A stretch of DNA of 64,000 nt, from positions 1 through 64,000 of the forward strand of contig JANNNE010000123.1 in NCBI GenBank assembly GCA_031398385.1, read 5' to 3'. How positions within the stretch are numbered: position 1 is the first letter of the stretch; every line of letters begins with the position of its first letter. Positions 44,738 through 53,571 of this stretch are shown here, piece after piece. The notes under the pieces were generated by a model. It made no database searches. It had not been told where the DNA came from and worked only from the letters and a program-made list of their open reading frames with translations. Made by a program: the position numbers and the translations under genes. Source of the DNA: Ideonella_A sp031398385. Lineage in GTDB: Bacteria > Pseudomonadota > Gammaproteobacteria > Burkholderiales > Burkholderiaceae_C.

Positions 44738-46069
44738 ATGCGCTGCCTGATCACGGCCCGGGACGGTCCGGGTCCTTTCGTCGACAGCGCAGCCAGGCTG
44801 ACGAGCGGCACTGCTCACACGAGCGACCTCGCAACGGTCTGGGTCGACCCGAGCCGGCGCTTCCAGACGATTGAGGGTTTTGGTGCTGCCTTCACCGAGG
44901 CGGCCGCCGTGACCTGGCAGCAACTGGGTGACGAGCAGCGCGACGAGCTGCTGCGCGGCTATTTCGACCCTGTGCACGGCCATGGCTATACGCTGTGCCG
45001 CGTGCACATGAACAGTTGCGATTTCGCGCTCGGCAACTACGCTCATGTCGACAAGCCGGGTGACGTCGAGCTGGACAGCTTCAACATCGAACGGGACCGC
45101 CAGGCGCTGCTGCCTTTCATCCAGGCTGCACTGCGGATGGCGGGTCGCCCGATCAAGTTGCTGGCCTCGCCGTGGAGCCCGCCCGCCTGGATGAAGAGCA
45201 ATGGCCAGATGAACCAGGGCGGCAAACTTATGCCGCAGTTTCGCCAGGCCTGGGCACGCTGCTACGTGCGTTTCATCGAGGCCTATGCAGCTGCGGGCGT
45301 GCCGATCTGGGGCGTATCGGTCCAGAACGAACCGGCTGCGACGCAGCGCTGGGACTCGTGCATCTACAGCGCCGAGGAAGAGCGCGATTTCGTCCGCGAT
45401 CACCTCGGGCCCGAGCTGGCCCGCGCCGGCCTGGGCCACGTCCGGATCGTGATCTGGGATCACAACCGTGACACCTTGGTCGAACGCGCCAGCATCGTCT
45501 ATGCCGACGCCGAGGCTGCGAAGTTCGTTTGGGGTGCCGGCTTTCACTGGTACGGCGAAGACCACTTCGAGCAGGTGCAACTGGCGCATGACGCCTGGCC
45601 CGACAAACAGCTGCTGTTCACCGAGGGGTGCCAGGAAGGCGGCCCGCATGCAGGCGCATGGGAACTCGGCGAGCGCTACGCGCACTCGATGATCAACGAC
45701 CTGAATCGTTGGACGGTAGGTTGGATCGACTGGAACCTGCTGCTCGACGACAGCGGGGGCCCCAACCATGTCGGCAACCTTTGCAGCGCTCCGGTCCTTG
45801 CTGACCGAAGCAGCGGTGCACTGCTGCACCAGAGCTCCTACTGGTACATCGGACACTTTTCCCGTTTCATCAAGCCGGGCGCCCGCCGTGTGTTGTGCGC
45901 GGCCAGCAGGCAGGTGATCGAAGCCAGCGCCTTCGTCAACCCCGACGGTTCGCTGGTCAGCGTGGTGATGAACCGCAGCGAGGCAAGCGTCAGCTTCGGT
46001 CTCGCGACGGCCGAGCGACGCGTTCGTGTCGAACTTCCTGCGCGTGCAATCGCCACCTTCCTCGACTGA
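44738..46069 (+). CDS. GH30 glucan hydrolase (probable beta-1,6-glucosidase/glucanase), cytoplasmic
   Basis: 443 residues with no signal peptide. GH30 core FQTIEGFGAAFTEAAA, acid/base E198 (VQNEPAAT) and nucleophile E296 (LLFTEGCQ); the C-terminal beta-domain (ASAFVNPDGSLVSVVMNR) is also typical. GH30 members of this shape cleave beta-1,6-glucosidic bonds, which are the branches of laminarin. In the cytoplasm it would remove side groups before phosphorolysis. The ATG at 44738 lies five bases behind the GH17 stop; the open frame extends into that gene but with no start support. Confidence 0.87.
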   Translation: MRCLITARDGPGPFVDSAARLTSGTAHTSDLATVWVDPSRRFQTIEGFGAAFTEAAAVTWQQLGDEQRDELLRGYFDPVHGHGYTLCRVHMNSCDFALGNYAHVDKPGDVELDSFNIERDRQALLPFIQAALRMAGRPIKLLASPWSPPAWMKSNGQMNQGGKLMPQFRQAWARCYVRFIEAYAAAGVPIWGVSVQNEPAATQRWDSCIYSAEEERDFVRDHLGPELARAGLGHVRIVIWDHNRDTLVERASIVYADAEAAKFVWGAGFHWYGEDHFEQVQLAHDAWPDKQLLFTEGCQEGGPHAGAWELGERYAHSMINDLNRWTVGWIDWNLLLDDSGGPNHVGNLCSAPVLADRSSGALLHQSSYWYIGHFSRFIKPGARRVLCAASRQVIEASAFVNPDGSLVSVVMNRSEASVSFGLATAERRVRVELPARAIATFLD

Positions 46070-46124
46070 CACTGCGCGTCCGGAGAACCCAATCTGCAGC
46101 GTGGCATTTCAGCCGCCTATCGAC

Positions 46125-49100
46125 ATGACAGCGAATTCAACGATCCCCGGCTGCCTGCCGAAGTCCACCATGACCGGCGGCTTCGTCGACGACGACGGAC
46201 AGACCTGGTACCGGATCGACCACATCGATTCACAGGCCCCTTTTTTCGTTGCACTTGCCAGCGAAAGTGATCTGTGGGCATTCATTTCAACGGCCGGCTC
46301 GCTGACTGCAGGCAGGCGCGATTCCGATGGCGCCTTCTTTCCCTACGAGACGGTCGACAAGATCCATCGCCGCTGGGAACATACCGGACCGAGAACCTGG
46401 ATCCTGATCGATGCCGAACACGGAGTCGAGCCCGTCTTGTGGCAGCCCTTTGCACCACGGCTGAACGGCGGCGGCGGCAAGCGATCAGTGTGGAAAAACC
46501 TGTCGGGAACGCGGCTGCGCTTTCGGGAGGACCACCCAGCTGGCCGTTTGGCATTTCAGTACGAATGGTCGAGTGCAGCAGGGCTCGGACTGGTTCGAAC
46601 GGCGCGCATCGAATGCCTGCGCGGTGCAGTTGATCTGAAAGTACTCGACGGGCTGCTCAATCTGGTTCCACCGGGCGTGGGCTTCGAGCACGCCAGCACC
46701 ATGAGCAGCCTGACCGACGCCTACAAGTGGAACGAATCCGCGGCCGGCGGCCGGCTCGGTCTGTTCACCCTGTATGCACAAATCTGGGATCGTGCCGAAC
46801 CCAAGGAATCGTTTTTCGCGCTGACCGCCTGGCACGCCGGGCTAGGGGTCGAAACTCGTACCTTGCTTTCGGACCATCAAGTCGCGGAGTTCTGCCGCAA
46901 TGGACGGGCTTCGCCAGAGTCACTGACACGTGGCAGGCGAGGCGCCTATCTGGTCAATTTCGATGCGTCACTCGATGTCGATGGCAGCGATCATGTCGAG
47001 TGGCATATGGTCGTCGACGGCCCGCTTTCGCAGGTTCGGGCCTTCGAGTTGGCGCATCGACTGGAGGCGGGCAACGGCACACCGCAGCAAGTCCGCGCGG
47101 CCGTTGACCGCAATACCGCCGACGTCGACGCCCTGCTCGCCCGGGCCGACGGCCTGCAGCAGTCGGCTGATCCGATGGCCGCGGCACACCATCGCGCCAA
47201 CGTCCTGTTCAACATCATGCGGGGCGGCGTCTTCGTCGATGGCACTCAGTTCGAGCGCGACGACCTTCTCGCCTTCGTCAACCAGCGTTTACACGCGACG
47301 GGAATGGAACTGGGCGTTGCGGCCGTCGCCTGGCCTGCCCGACTGGACCGCAGCACCGCGCTCAGGCTGGCTCGCGAGGTGAGCGTGCAAGCCGAGCGTC
47401 TGGTGCTCGAGTACCTCCCGCTGACCTTCAGCCGCAGGCACGGCGACCCGAGCAGACCGTGGAACAAATTCTCGATACGGGTGCGCGACGAGGCCGGCAA
47501 GCGCATCGTCAACTACCAAGGCAACTGGCGCGACATCTTCCAGAACTGGGAGGCACTCGCCACCAGTGAGCCGGCCTACCTGGGGTCCATGATCACCGTC
47601 TTCCTCGGCGCGATGACGCCTGACGGCTACAACCCTTATCGGATCGGCCGCGACGGCATCGACTGGGAGGCGCCGGATCCCCATGATCCGTGGAGCCATA
47701 TCGGCTACTGGGGCGATCACCAGGTCATCTACCTGCTCAAGTTTCTGGAGATGGCACAAGCACGCGACCCACAGCTTCTGGCGGACCTCTGGGACCGCAC
47801 GCTGTTCAGTTTCGCCGACGTCCCCTACCGCCTGAAGCCGCACGCAGATCAACTCCTGCAGCCGAAGGACACCATCGACTTCGATTCAGAAGCCCATCGT
47901 CGCGCGCAGCAGCGAGCAGCCCGACTCGGCGCCGACGGCCTGCGGATCTGCGACGAAGCCGGTCTGCCCGTACTGGCATCGCTCGGCGAGAAGCTCGCGA
48001 TCATCCTGCTTGCGAAGGCCGGCAGCCTGGTTCCCGGCGGCGGGCTCTGGCTGCATACCCAACGGCCCGAATGGAACGATGCCAACAATGCGCTGGCTGG
48101 CAATGGGTTGTCGATCGTCACGCTCGCCTACTTGCGCCGTTTCCTGAAATTTATCGTCGATTTGCCAGCGGTCGAAAAGCCGTTCGCGCTGCCTGCAACC
48201 ACGCTGCAGGCGCTGCAGGCGTTCATTGAACTGTTGCGCACAACACCGCTCGAGTCGGTGCATCAAGCGATCGAACGGCGACGGTTCGTCGATTCAGTCG
48301 GCCCGCTGCTCGATCGCTGGCGCGCCGCGGCTTATCGCGGAAGCGAAGAACGCGAACCAGCCATCGCGCCAGCAGGCCTTCTGCGCGTGCTGGCCGAGGC
48401 GCTGCTGCCTCTGGTCGGTGCCACGCTGGGCGCTAATCGGCGCAATGACGGACTGTTCCACAGCTACAACTTGATCGAATTCGCGGACCGAGGCGCTGCG
48501 ATAAGCCATCTGTACCCGATGCTCGAGGGCCAGGTGGCATTGCTGTCCAGCGGATTCCTCTCACTGGCGCAGGCAGACAGTCTGCTCGATGCGCTGTATG
48601 CCAGCCCGCTTTTCGTCGCAGATCGACAGACCTTCGTTCTTTACCCCGACCGTCAACTGCCCGGCTTTCTCGAGCGCAACCGACTCGATGAGCAGGCCCT
48701 GGCCCTGCCCGTCGTGCAAGCGGCGCTGGCGAGCGGGCGCAGGGATCTGCTGCAGCAACAAAGCGACGGCACGGTGCGCTTCGCCCCCGACTTGGCCAAT
48801 CGCGGCGACCTCGAGGCGGCCGGCGCCGATCTCGGCGAGGCGATTCTTCCACTTGCCGAAGCTTACGACCGGGTCTTGCGTCACCATGAATTCACCGGCC
48901 GCTCCGGAACGATGTTCGCCTTTGAAGGCCTCGGCTGCATCTACTGGCATATGGTCGCCAAGTTGCTGCTCGCGGTACAGGAGAACGTTTTCGACGCCGC
49001 CGATCTGCAGGCCCCGGAATTGGCCGCACTCAAGGCCAAATACCGGCGCGTCCGCGATGGCCTGGGCTATCGCAAGGGGCCGGCGGCCTACGGCGCGTTC

Positions 49101-49442
49101 CCAGCCGACCCGTACAGCCACACACCCGGCGAAGGCGGTGCCCAACAGCCTGGCATGACCGGACAAGTCAAGGAAGAAATCCTGACGCGTTGGGGTGAAT
49201 TGGGTCTGCGCATGCGTGATGCGCGGGTGCGATTCGATCCGGTGCTGCTCGACGAGTCCGAATTGCCGGATGGTGGTGCGCTGAGTTTCACATGGGCCGG
49301 CATCCCCTACACCTACCGAAGAGGTTCGGCGACACGCATTCGGGTACGTACCACCAGCGGCTGGCAGGAATGCCCCGACCGCAGCTTCGATCCGCGTGAC
49401 ATCCTCGCAGTCGAGGCCGAGATCAACTTCGCGACCGCATGA
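46125..49442 (+). CDS. Large inverting glycoside phosphorylase, probably beta-1,3-glucan phosphorylase (GH94-related, GH149/GH161-like)
   Basis: 1105 residues, far longer than cellobiose phosphorylase (about 800). N-terminal beta-sandwich, then an (alpha/alpha)6 barrel with PEWNDANNALAGNGLSIVTLAYLRR near residue 650, RNDGLFHSYNLIEF near 785, GTMFAFEGLGCIYWHMVAKLLLAVQEN and GPAAYGAFPADPYSHTPGEGGAQQPGMTGQVKEEIL near the C terminus, all GH94-clan features. GH149 and GH161 beta-1,3-glucan phosphorylases have this size and make glucose-1-phosphate from laminari-oligosaccharides; which family applies needs a profile search. No signal peptide. The start at 46125 (MTANSTIPGCLPK) avoids overlap with GH30. 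Confidence 0.78.
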   Translation: MTANSTIPGCLPKSTMTGGFVDDDGQTWYRIDHIDSQAPFFVALASESDLWAFISTAGSLTAGRRDSDGAFFPYETVDKIHRRWEHTGPRTWILIDAEHGVEPVLWQPFAPRLNGGGGKRSVWKNLSGTRLRFREDHPAGRLAFQYEWSSAAGLGLVRTARIECLRGAVDLKVLDGLLNLVPPGVGFEHASTMSSLTDAYKWNESAAGGRLGLFTLYAQIWDRAEPKESFFALTAWHAGLGVETRTLLSDHQVAEFCRNGRASPESLTRGRRGAYLVNFDASLDVDGSDHVEWHMVVDGPLSQVRAFELAHRLEAGNGTPQQVRAAVDRNTADVDALLARADGLQQSADPMAAAHHRANVLFNIMRGGVFVDGTQFERDDLLAFVNQRLHATGMELGVAAVAWPARLDRSTALRLAREVSVQAERLVLEYLPLTFSRRHGDPSRPWNKFSIRVRDEAGKRIVNYQGNWRDIFQNWEALATSEPAYLGSMITVFLGAMTPDGYNPYRIGRDGIDWEAPDPHDPWSHIGYWGDHQVIYLLKFLEMAQARDPQLLADLWDRTLFSFADVPYRLKPHADQLLQPKDTIDFDSEAHRRAQQRAARLGADGLRICDEAGLPVLASLGEKLAIILLAKAGSLVPGGGLWLHTQRPEWNDANNALAGNGLSIVTLAYLRRFLKFIVDLPAVEKPFALPATTLQALQAFIELLRTTPLESVHQAIERRRFVDSVGPLLDRWRAAAYRGSEEREPAIAPAGLLRVLAEALLPLVGATLGANRRNDGLFHSYNLIEFADRGAAISHLYPMLEGQVALLSSGFLSLAQADSLLDALYASPLFVADRQTFVLYPDRQLPGFLERNRLDEQALALPVVQAALASGRRDLLQQQSDGTVRFAPDLANRGDLEAAGADLGEAILPLAEAYDRVLRHHEFTGRSGTMFAFEGLGCIYWHMVAKLLLAVQENVFDAADLQAPELAALKAKYRRVRDGLGYRKGPAAYGAFPADPYSHTPGEGGAQQPGMTGQVKEEILTRWGELGLRMRDARVRFDPVLLDESELPDGGALSFTWAGIPYTYRRGSATRIRVRTTSGWQECPDRSFDPRDILAVEAEINFATA

Positions 49443-49621
49443 AAACCCGCTCCGGGATCACTCGAAAACTGTCTGGCGTGTTGCGCATGCCAGTTTCGAT
49501 CTCGCCGCGCTGCGCTGCGGGTGCATTCAGCGATGATGTCGTTGTCTTGCCTGATTCAGGCAGCGGCGCAGTCTTTCTTGGATCCCTGTTCGAACTCGCT
49601 GCCGTCCTGCGGCAGGCTTGA
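49439..49621 (+). CDS. Possible small ORF between phosphorylase and glucokinase
   Basis: 60 codons (MKTRSGITRKLSGVLRM...). The ATG overlaps the phosphorylase stop (ATGA) and the stop lies seven bases before the glucokinase ATG, so it fills the gap exactly as a coupled gene would. No family, signal or clear codon bias is recognised. It may be chance. Confidence 0.25.
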   Translation: MKTRSGITRKLSGVLRMPVSISPRCAAGAFSDDVVVLPDSGSGAVFLGSLFELAAVLRQA

Positions 49622-49628
49622 GGCCGCG

Positions 49629-50630
49629 ATGTATTTCGATGCCGAGACCAATCCCGCCGTGGCAGGGCCACGGCTGCTTGCCGACATCGGCGGCACCAAC
49701 GCACGCTTCGCTTGGCAAGCCGCAGCAGGACAGCCGATCGAAAAGCTGCGGATCTATCGCTGCACCGAACATGCCAGCCTGTTTCTGGCCATCCGACGCT
49801 ACCTGAGCGACATCGCGCAGCCGGCACCCGCAGTCGCGTCCATCGCGATCGCCAATCCGGTGACTGGCGACCTTGTGCAGATGACCAACCACGGCTGGTC
49901 ATTTTCGGTAGCCGAACTGCGCCACGCATTGGGCTTGCGTCGACTGCTGGTACTCAACGACTTCACCGCGTTGGCACTCGCCCTGCCCTTGCTGACCGAT
50001 CAAGACCGGCGCCAGGTCGGCGGTAGCGAAGCTAAGGAGACGGCGTCGATTGCGCTGATCGGCCCCGGTACTGGTCTTGGTGTGTCGGGCCTGTTACCCG
50101 ATGGCCGCGGCGGTTGGGTGCCGCTGCAGGGAGAGGGAGGACATGTCAGTCTGGCGGCCAACTCGCCGCGCGAGCAGCAGGTCCTGAGCTGGCTGGACGC
50201 CCGTTATGGCCATGCCTCGGCCGAGCGCGCCATCTGCGGTCAGGGCCTGTGCGATCTGCACGCGGCGCTGCAGGCGATCGACGATGCGGCCTCGGTGCCG
50301 TCCAGACTCAGTGCCGCCGACATCCTGCAGGCTGCGCTCGAACGCGGCGACGCCCGCTGCGTGGAGACGGTCGATCTGTTCTGCGCCTTCCTGGGCAGCG
50401 TGGCGGGCAACTTGGCACTGACCCTGGGCTCGCGCGGCGGTGTCTATGTCGGCGGTGGCATCGTGCCGAGACTGGGGCAAGTTTTCGATCGGTCTGCATT
50501 TCGGGCCCGCTTCGAGGCCAAAGGGCGCTTCAGCGGCTTTCTCGCCGAGATCCCGGTCTACGTGATCGTGGCGCCGAAATCGCCTGCACTGGCGGGCGCT
50601 GCAGCGGCATTGGACCGAAACGCGGCCTGA
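49629..50630 (+). CDS. glk: Glucokinase
   Basis: 333-residue ROK-unrelated (Glk-family) ATP-dependent glucokinase that phosphorylates free glucose from the glucan hydrolases. Phosphate-binding LLADIGGTNARFAW near residue 17, FTALALALPLL, GPGTGLGVSGLLP and QGEGGHVSLAA (the conserved glucose-binding glutamate) are visible. The start at 49629 (MYFDAETNP) is preferred over a longer frame. It is the last gene of the porin unit and convergent with the minus-strand glucan operon. Confidence 0.93.
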   Translation: MYFDAETNPAVAGPRLLADIGGTNARFAWQAAAGQPIEKLRIYRCTEHASLFLAIRRYLSDIAQPAPAVASIAIANPVTGDLVQMTNHGWSFSVAELRHALGLRRLLVLNDFTALALALPLLTDQDRRQVGGSEAKETASIALIGPGTGLGVSGLLPDGRGGWVPLQGEGGHVSLAANSPREQQVLSWLDARYGHASAERAICGQGLCDLHAALQAIDDAASVPSRLSAADILQAALERGDARCVETVDLFCAFLGSVAGNLALTLGSRGGVYVGGGIVPRLGQVFDRSAFRARFEAKGRFSGFLAEIPVYVIVAPKSPALAGAAAALDRNAA

Positions 50631-50672
50631 TCACCCCGAGGGAGGATCAGCGTTCGACTGAACAAAGACCTG

Positions 50673-51623
50673 TCATCCCGGAGAGGCCGACGTCGCAAAG
50701 CCTCGCTGCGCAATCTGTTTCGGCTGCCGATCGACCGTATACAGGCCCCAATGCTTTTCCGGCTCCATCGGGTCGGGTGAACCTTTCCAGGGTTCGTCAA
50801 AGGCCTCGAAGACGAAGCACAGGATGCCAGCCTCGTCGGTCCAGGCGAGCAAGTCGTTGACATAGATTTCCTGCAGGTCCTGCGAGGTATTGTGTGGCTC
50901 GATGCCACGTCCGTTGGAGTTGGTCGCCCAGCCAGCCTCGGTGATGATGACCGGCTTGTCGGGGTACAGACGCGCCACGCTGTCGTAGTTGTCGCGCGTG
51001 TAGGCCAGCGACTCATGGATATGTTTGTATTCCCAGACTGGATAGGTGTGCAGCGAGATGAAATCGAGCTCGGCGCCCAGTTCACGCAACTTGTGCTGCC
51101 ATGGCACATAGTTCTCGCAGAAGGTGACCGGCTGCCTGACGCTGCGCTTGACGCGCCGCACATGTTCGATCATCCGGTGTACCGGCACGTAATGGTCGGT
51201 CCAGTCGACCGTGGCCTCGTTGCCCACCGCCACCGAGAAGACGATGTCCGGATAGGCGTTGGCCAAGCGGATCAGTCGGTCGACCTCGGCCTCGTTCTCG
51301 GCCACGCTGGCTTCGAGCTGTTCCTCGGTAAAGGTGGCGCCCCAGGGACATCCGAAGTTGTTCATCTCGGCACCCAGGTAGGCACCGAGCATCACCTTGA
51401 AGGCAAGCCCTTCACGCTGGATGACATCGAGCACCCGTTCGGCGTGCACGCTGCAGTCATACAGGCGCAGCAGCTGCCAGTCCGGCTGCAGGATGGTGAG
51501 GTCTTCACGGATCTGGTCCAGGCTCGGGTAGATCCGGTCGCCCGGGGACTGGCCTTCGCGATAGCCGGAATAGCAGATTGCGCGGCCGGTGGGCAGCAGC
51601 AGTGACTTGTGGTTCGCATTCAT
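50673..51623 (-). CDS. GH17-family glucan hydrolase/transglycosylase, cytoplasmic
   Basis: 316 residues, no signal peptide. A nearly bare GH17 barrel: AICYSGYREGQ at strand 1, acid/base E136 (VAVGNEAT), nucleophile E229 (IITEAGWAT), FEAFDEPWK at the last strand. It is last in the minus-strand operon, 19 bp behind the other GH17 gene. It likely trims or rearranges imported beta-1,3-oligosaccharides. The open frame runs further upstream, but the core begins within 15 residues of the ATG at 51623. Confidence 0.85.
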   Translation of the reverse strand: MNANHKSLLLPTGRAICYSGYREGQSPGDRIYPSLDQIREDLTILQPDWQLLRLYDCSVHAERVLDVIQREGLAFKVMLGAYLGAEMNNFGCPWGATFTEEQLEASVAENEAEVDRLIRLANAYPDIVFSVAVGNEATVDWTDHYVPVHRMIEHVRRVKRSVRQPVTFCENYVPWQHKLRELGAELDFISLHTYPVWEYKHIHESLAYTRDNYDSVARLYPDKPVIITEAGWATNSNGRGIEPHNTSQDLQEIYVNDLLAWTDEAGILCFVFEAFDEPWKGSPDPMEPEKHWGLYTVDRQPKQIAQRGFATSASPG

Positions 51624-51642
51624 GTCGTCTGTGTCAGTTTCA

Positions 51643-52623
51643 TCAGCTGAACTTGGGCATGCCGTCCTTGTCCCACAGACCCCAGTAGGCGCCGACATCG
51701 CCTTCGGCACCAACCTTCCAGGCCTCGTCGAAGGCCGCAAAGTAGAAGACCTCGATGCCGTCTTCGCGCGCCCAGCGCTGGGTATCCAGGAAATAGCGCA
51801 TCGCACCTTCGACCGAAGGCACGGCGCCATGGAAGGCGCTGCCCTGGTCCGGCCAGCCAGTCTCGCTGATGATCACCTGCTTGCCGGCAGCAACCGCCTG
51901 GATTCGACTCACCATGCTTTGCATGTAGGCCAGCGCGGCCTCGCGCGGGCAGCCCTCCCAGAACGGATAACAGTTGCTCAGGATGACGTCGCAGGCGGCG
52001 GTGATGCGGGGATGTTTCTCGAACAGGTAGTAGGCGTCGACATAACCGACGGTGACACCGGGCAGCGCTGCGCGCACGCGCTCGATGCAGGCAAGCAGAT
52101 CGTCTTCGGACATGTCTTCGCGCAACAGCACCTCGTTGCCAACGGCGACGATGTCGGCGTGGCCAGCTCGGCCGATCGTTATCACCGCGTCGATTTCGCG
52201 CTCGTTGATCTCGAGGTCGGTCCCCAGCCAGGCGCCGACCAAGGTCTTGATGCCAAGCTCGTGTGCGATTCTCGGCGTGTGCTGATGGCCGTCGGTGCAG
52301 GAAAAACTGCGGATCCAGCCGGTATGGGGCCGAATCAGTTCGAGCCGTTCGCGGATCTGCTGCTCGCTGACCTGGGTACCAGGCGACTGGCCCTCCAGGT
52401 AAGGGCTGAAACACAGCCCGTGAACGCCAGCGTTCAGCACCGCGCCGAATTCGCTGGTCAATGCGGCCTGCTCGACCGGTGAAAGCGGCGCGGGCGCGCG
52501 CGCGCCTGCATCAGTGCCCGCACCTGCGCGGGCAGCCTCGAAGGCCCAGGACGGATTGGCAGGTGCCGAAGGTGCGGCACGCACGGCGGCGGCAACTTGT
52601 TCATTTTCTCTCGGATCGGACAT
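51643..52623 (-). CDS. GH17-family enzyme paralogous to the transporter-fused domain
   Basis: 326 residues. An Ala/Pro-rich N-terminal tail (1-48) without a signal peptide leads to a GH17 barrel with GLCFSPYLEGQSPG, acid/base E164 (VGNEVLL) and nucleophile E254 (ISETGWP), ending WGLWDKDGMPKFS. Nearly every motif is shared with the C-terminal domain of the 59685-62039 fusion protein, including IRPHTGWIRSF and NCYPFWEG, so the two are close paralogues. GGAGAG precedes the ATG at 52623. Located 33 bp behind GH16. Confidence 0.87.
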   Translation of the reverse strand: MSDPRENEQVAAAVRAAPSAPANPSWAFEAARAGAGTDAGARAPAPLSPVEQAALTSEFGAVLNAGVHGLCFSPYLEGQSPGTQVSEQQIRERLELIRPHTGWIRSFSCTDGHQHTPRIAHELGIKTLVGAWLGTDLEINEREIDAVITIGRAGHADIVAVGNEVLLREDMSEDDLLACIERVRAALPGVTVGYVDAYYLFEKHPRITAACDVILSNCYPFWEGCPREAALAYMQSMVSRIQAVAAGKQVIISETGWPDQGSAFHGAVPSVEGAMRYFLDTQRWAREDGIEVFYFAAFDEAWKVGAEGDVGAYWGLWDKDGMPKFS

Positions 52624-52656
52624 GGGTCTCTCCAGTGAATCGGTTGACGTGGTGCT

Positions 52657-53571
52657 TCAAGGCTTTTTCTGCCACGGGAACTTGCCCTTGCCGAGCGGCT
52701 TCGCTTCGCCGTAGCCACCGACCTTGTCATAGACGCGGACATAGTCGACCGCCAGTTCGGCCGGGAACTGCGTCTGCGCATTCGGCGCGCCCGGGAAGTT
52801 GCCACCGACCGCGACATTCATCACCAGGAAGAATGGTTGATCGAACGGAGCGGGCCATGGATTCAGGTCTGCAGCGCGCCGTGCGACCACACCTTGGCCG
52901 TCCTTGGTCACACTGCAACTCCACCAGTGTGTACAACTGCTGGTATGCACCTCGTCGACATAAAAGCGGATCTCGCCGGGCTCCCACTCAACGGCATAGA
53001 CATGCCAGTTGGCCACCGTGCTGCCATCGGGCAGCGGGTGGACATGGGTGATCAACTGGCGCGCCTCGGTGCCGGGTGAACCGAAGTGGATGCTGTTCAA
53101 GACCTCATGCGGTCTTTCACCGACGATCTCCATCAAGTCGATCTCGCCGGACGCTGGCCAGCCGCCGTAGGTATCGGCCTGCGGCAGCATCCACAAGGCC
53201 GGCCACAGGCCCTTGCCCCACGGCACCCTGGCCCGGAATTCGATTCGACCGAACTGTTTGACAAACAGCGGCGTGCCATCGCGCTTGCGCGTCTTCAGCC
53301 GGGCCGAGGTGTAGCCGCAACCGTGGATCGCCTCCTTCAGCGCCCGAATCGTCAACACGCTGTTCTCGACCGATGCGTTTGCGGGTTCGCGGGTGTAGTA
53401 CTGCAACTCCTCGTTGCCCCAACCGGCGATCCAGGCGTTGTGGGTGTAATCGTAGAAACCGTTGCCGAGGTCGAAGTCCCACTTCGTGGTGTCGATCGCG
53501 TTGCCATCGAATTCGTCGCGCCAGACCAGCTTCCAACCCTTGCGCCGCGCGTTGTGTCGAGTCTCGCTCAT
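52657..53571 (-). CDS. GH16 endo-beta-1,3-glucanase (laminarinase type), without signal peptide
   Basis: 304 residues forming a GH16 jelly-roll: LVWRDEFDG at the start, WGNEELQYYT, LWPALWMLP and the catalytic EIDLME (nucleophile E143, D145, acid/base E148), the ExDxxE spacing of laminarinases. The ATG overlaps the stop of the ABC ATPase gene (ATGA, 53568-53571), which fixes the start and excludes a hidden signal peptide. Most GH16 laminarinases are exported, so this one appears to act in the cytoplasm on oligosaccharides brought in by the ABC system. Confidence 0.9.
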   Translation of the reverse strand: MSETRHNARRKGWKLVWRDEFDGNAIDTTKWDFDLGNGFYDYTHNAWIAGWGNEELQYYTREPANASVENSVLTIRALKEAIHGCGYTSARLKTRKRDGTPLFVKQFGRIEFRARVPWGKGLWPALWMLPQADTYGGWPASGEIDLMEIVGERPHEVLNSIHFGSPGTEARQLITHVHPLPDGSTVANWHVYAVEWEPGEIRFYVDEVHTSSCTHWWSCSVTKDGQGVVARRAADLNPWPAPFDQPFFLVMNVAVGGNFPGAPNAQTQFPAELAVDYVRVYDKVGGYGEAKPLGKGKFPWQKKP

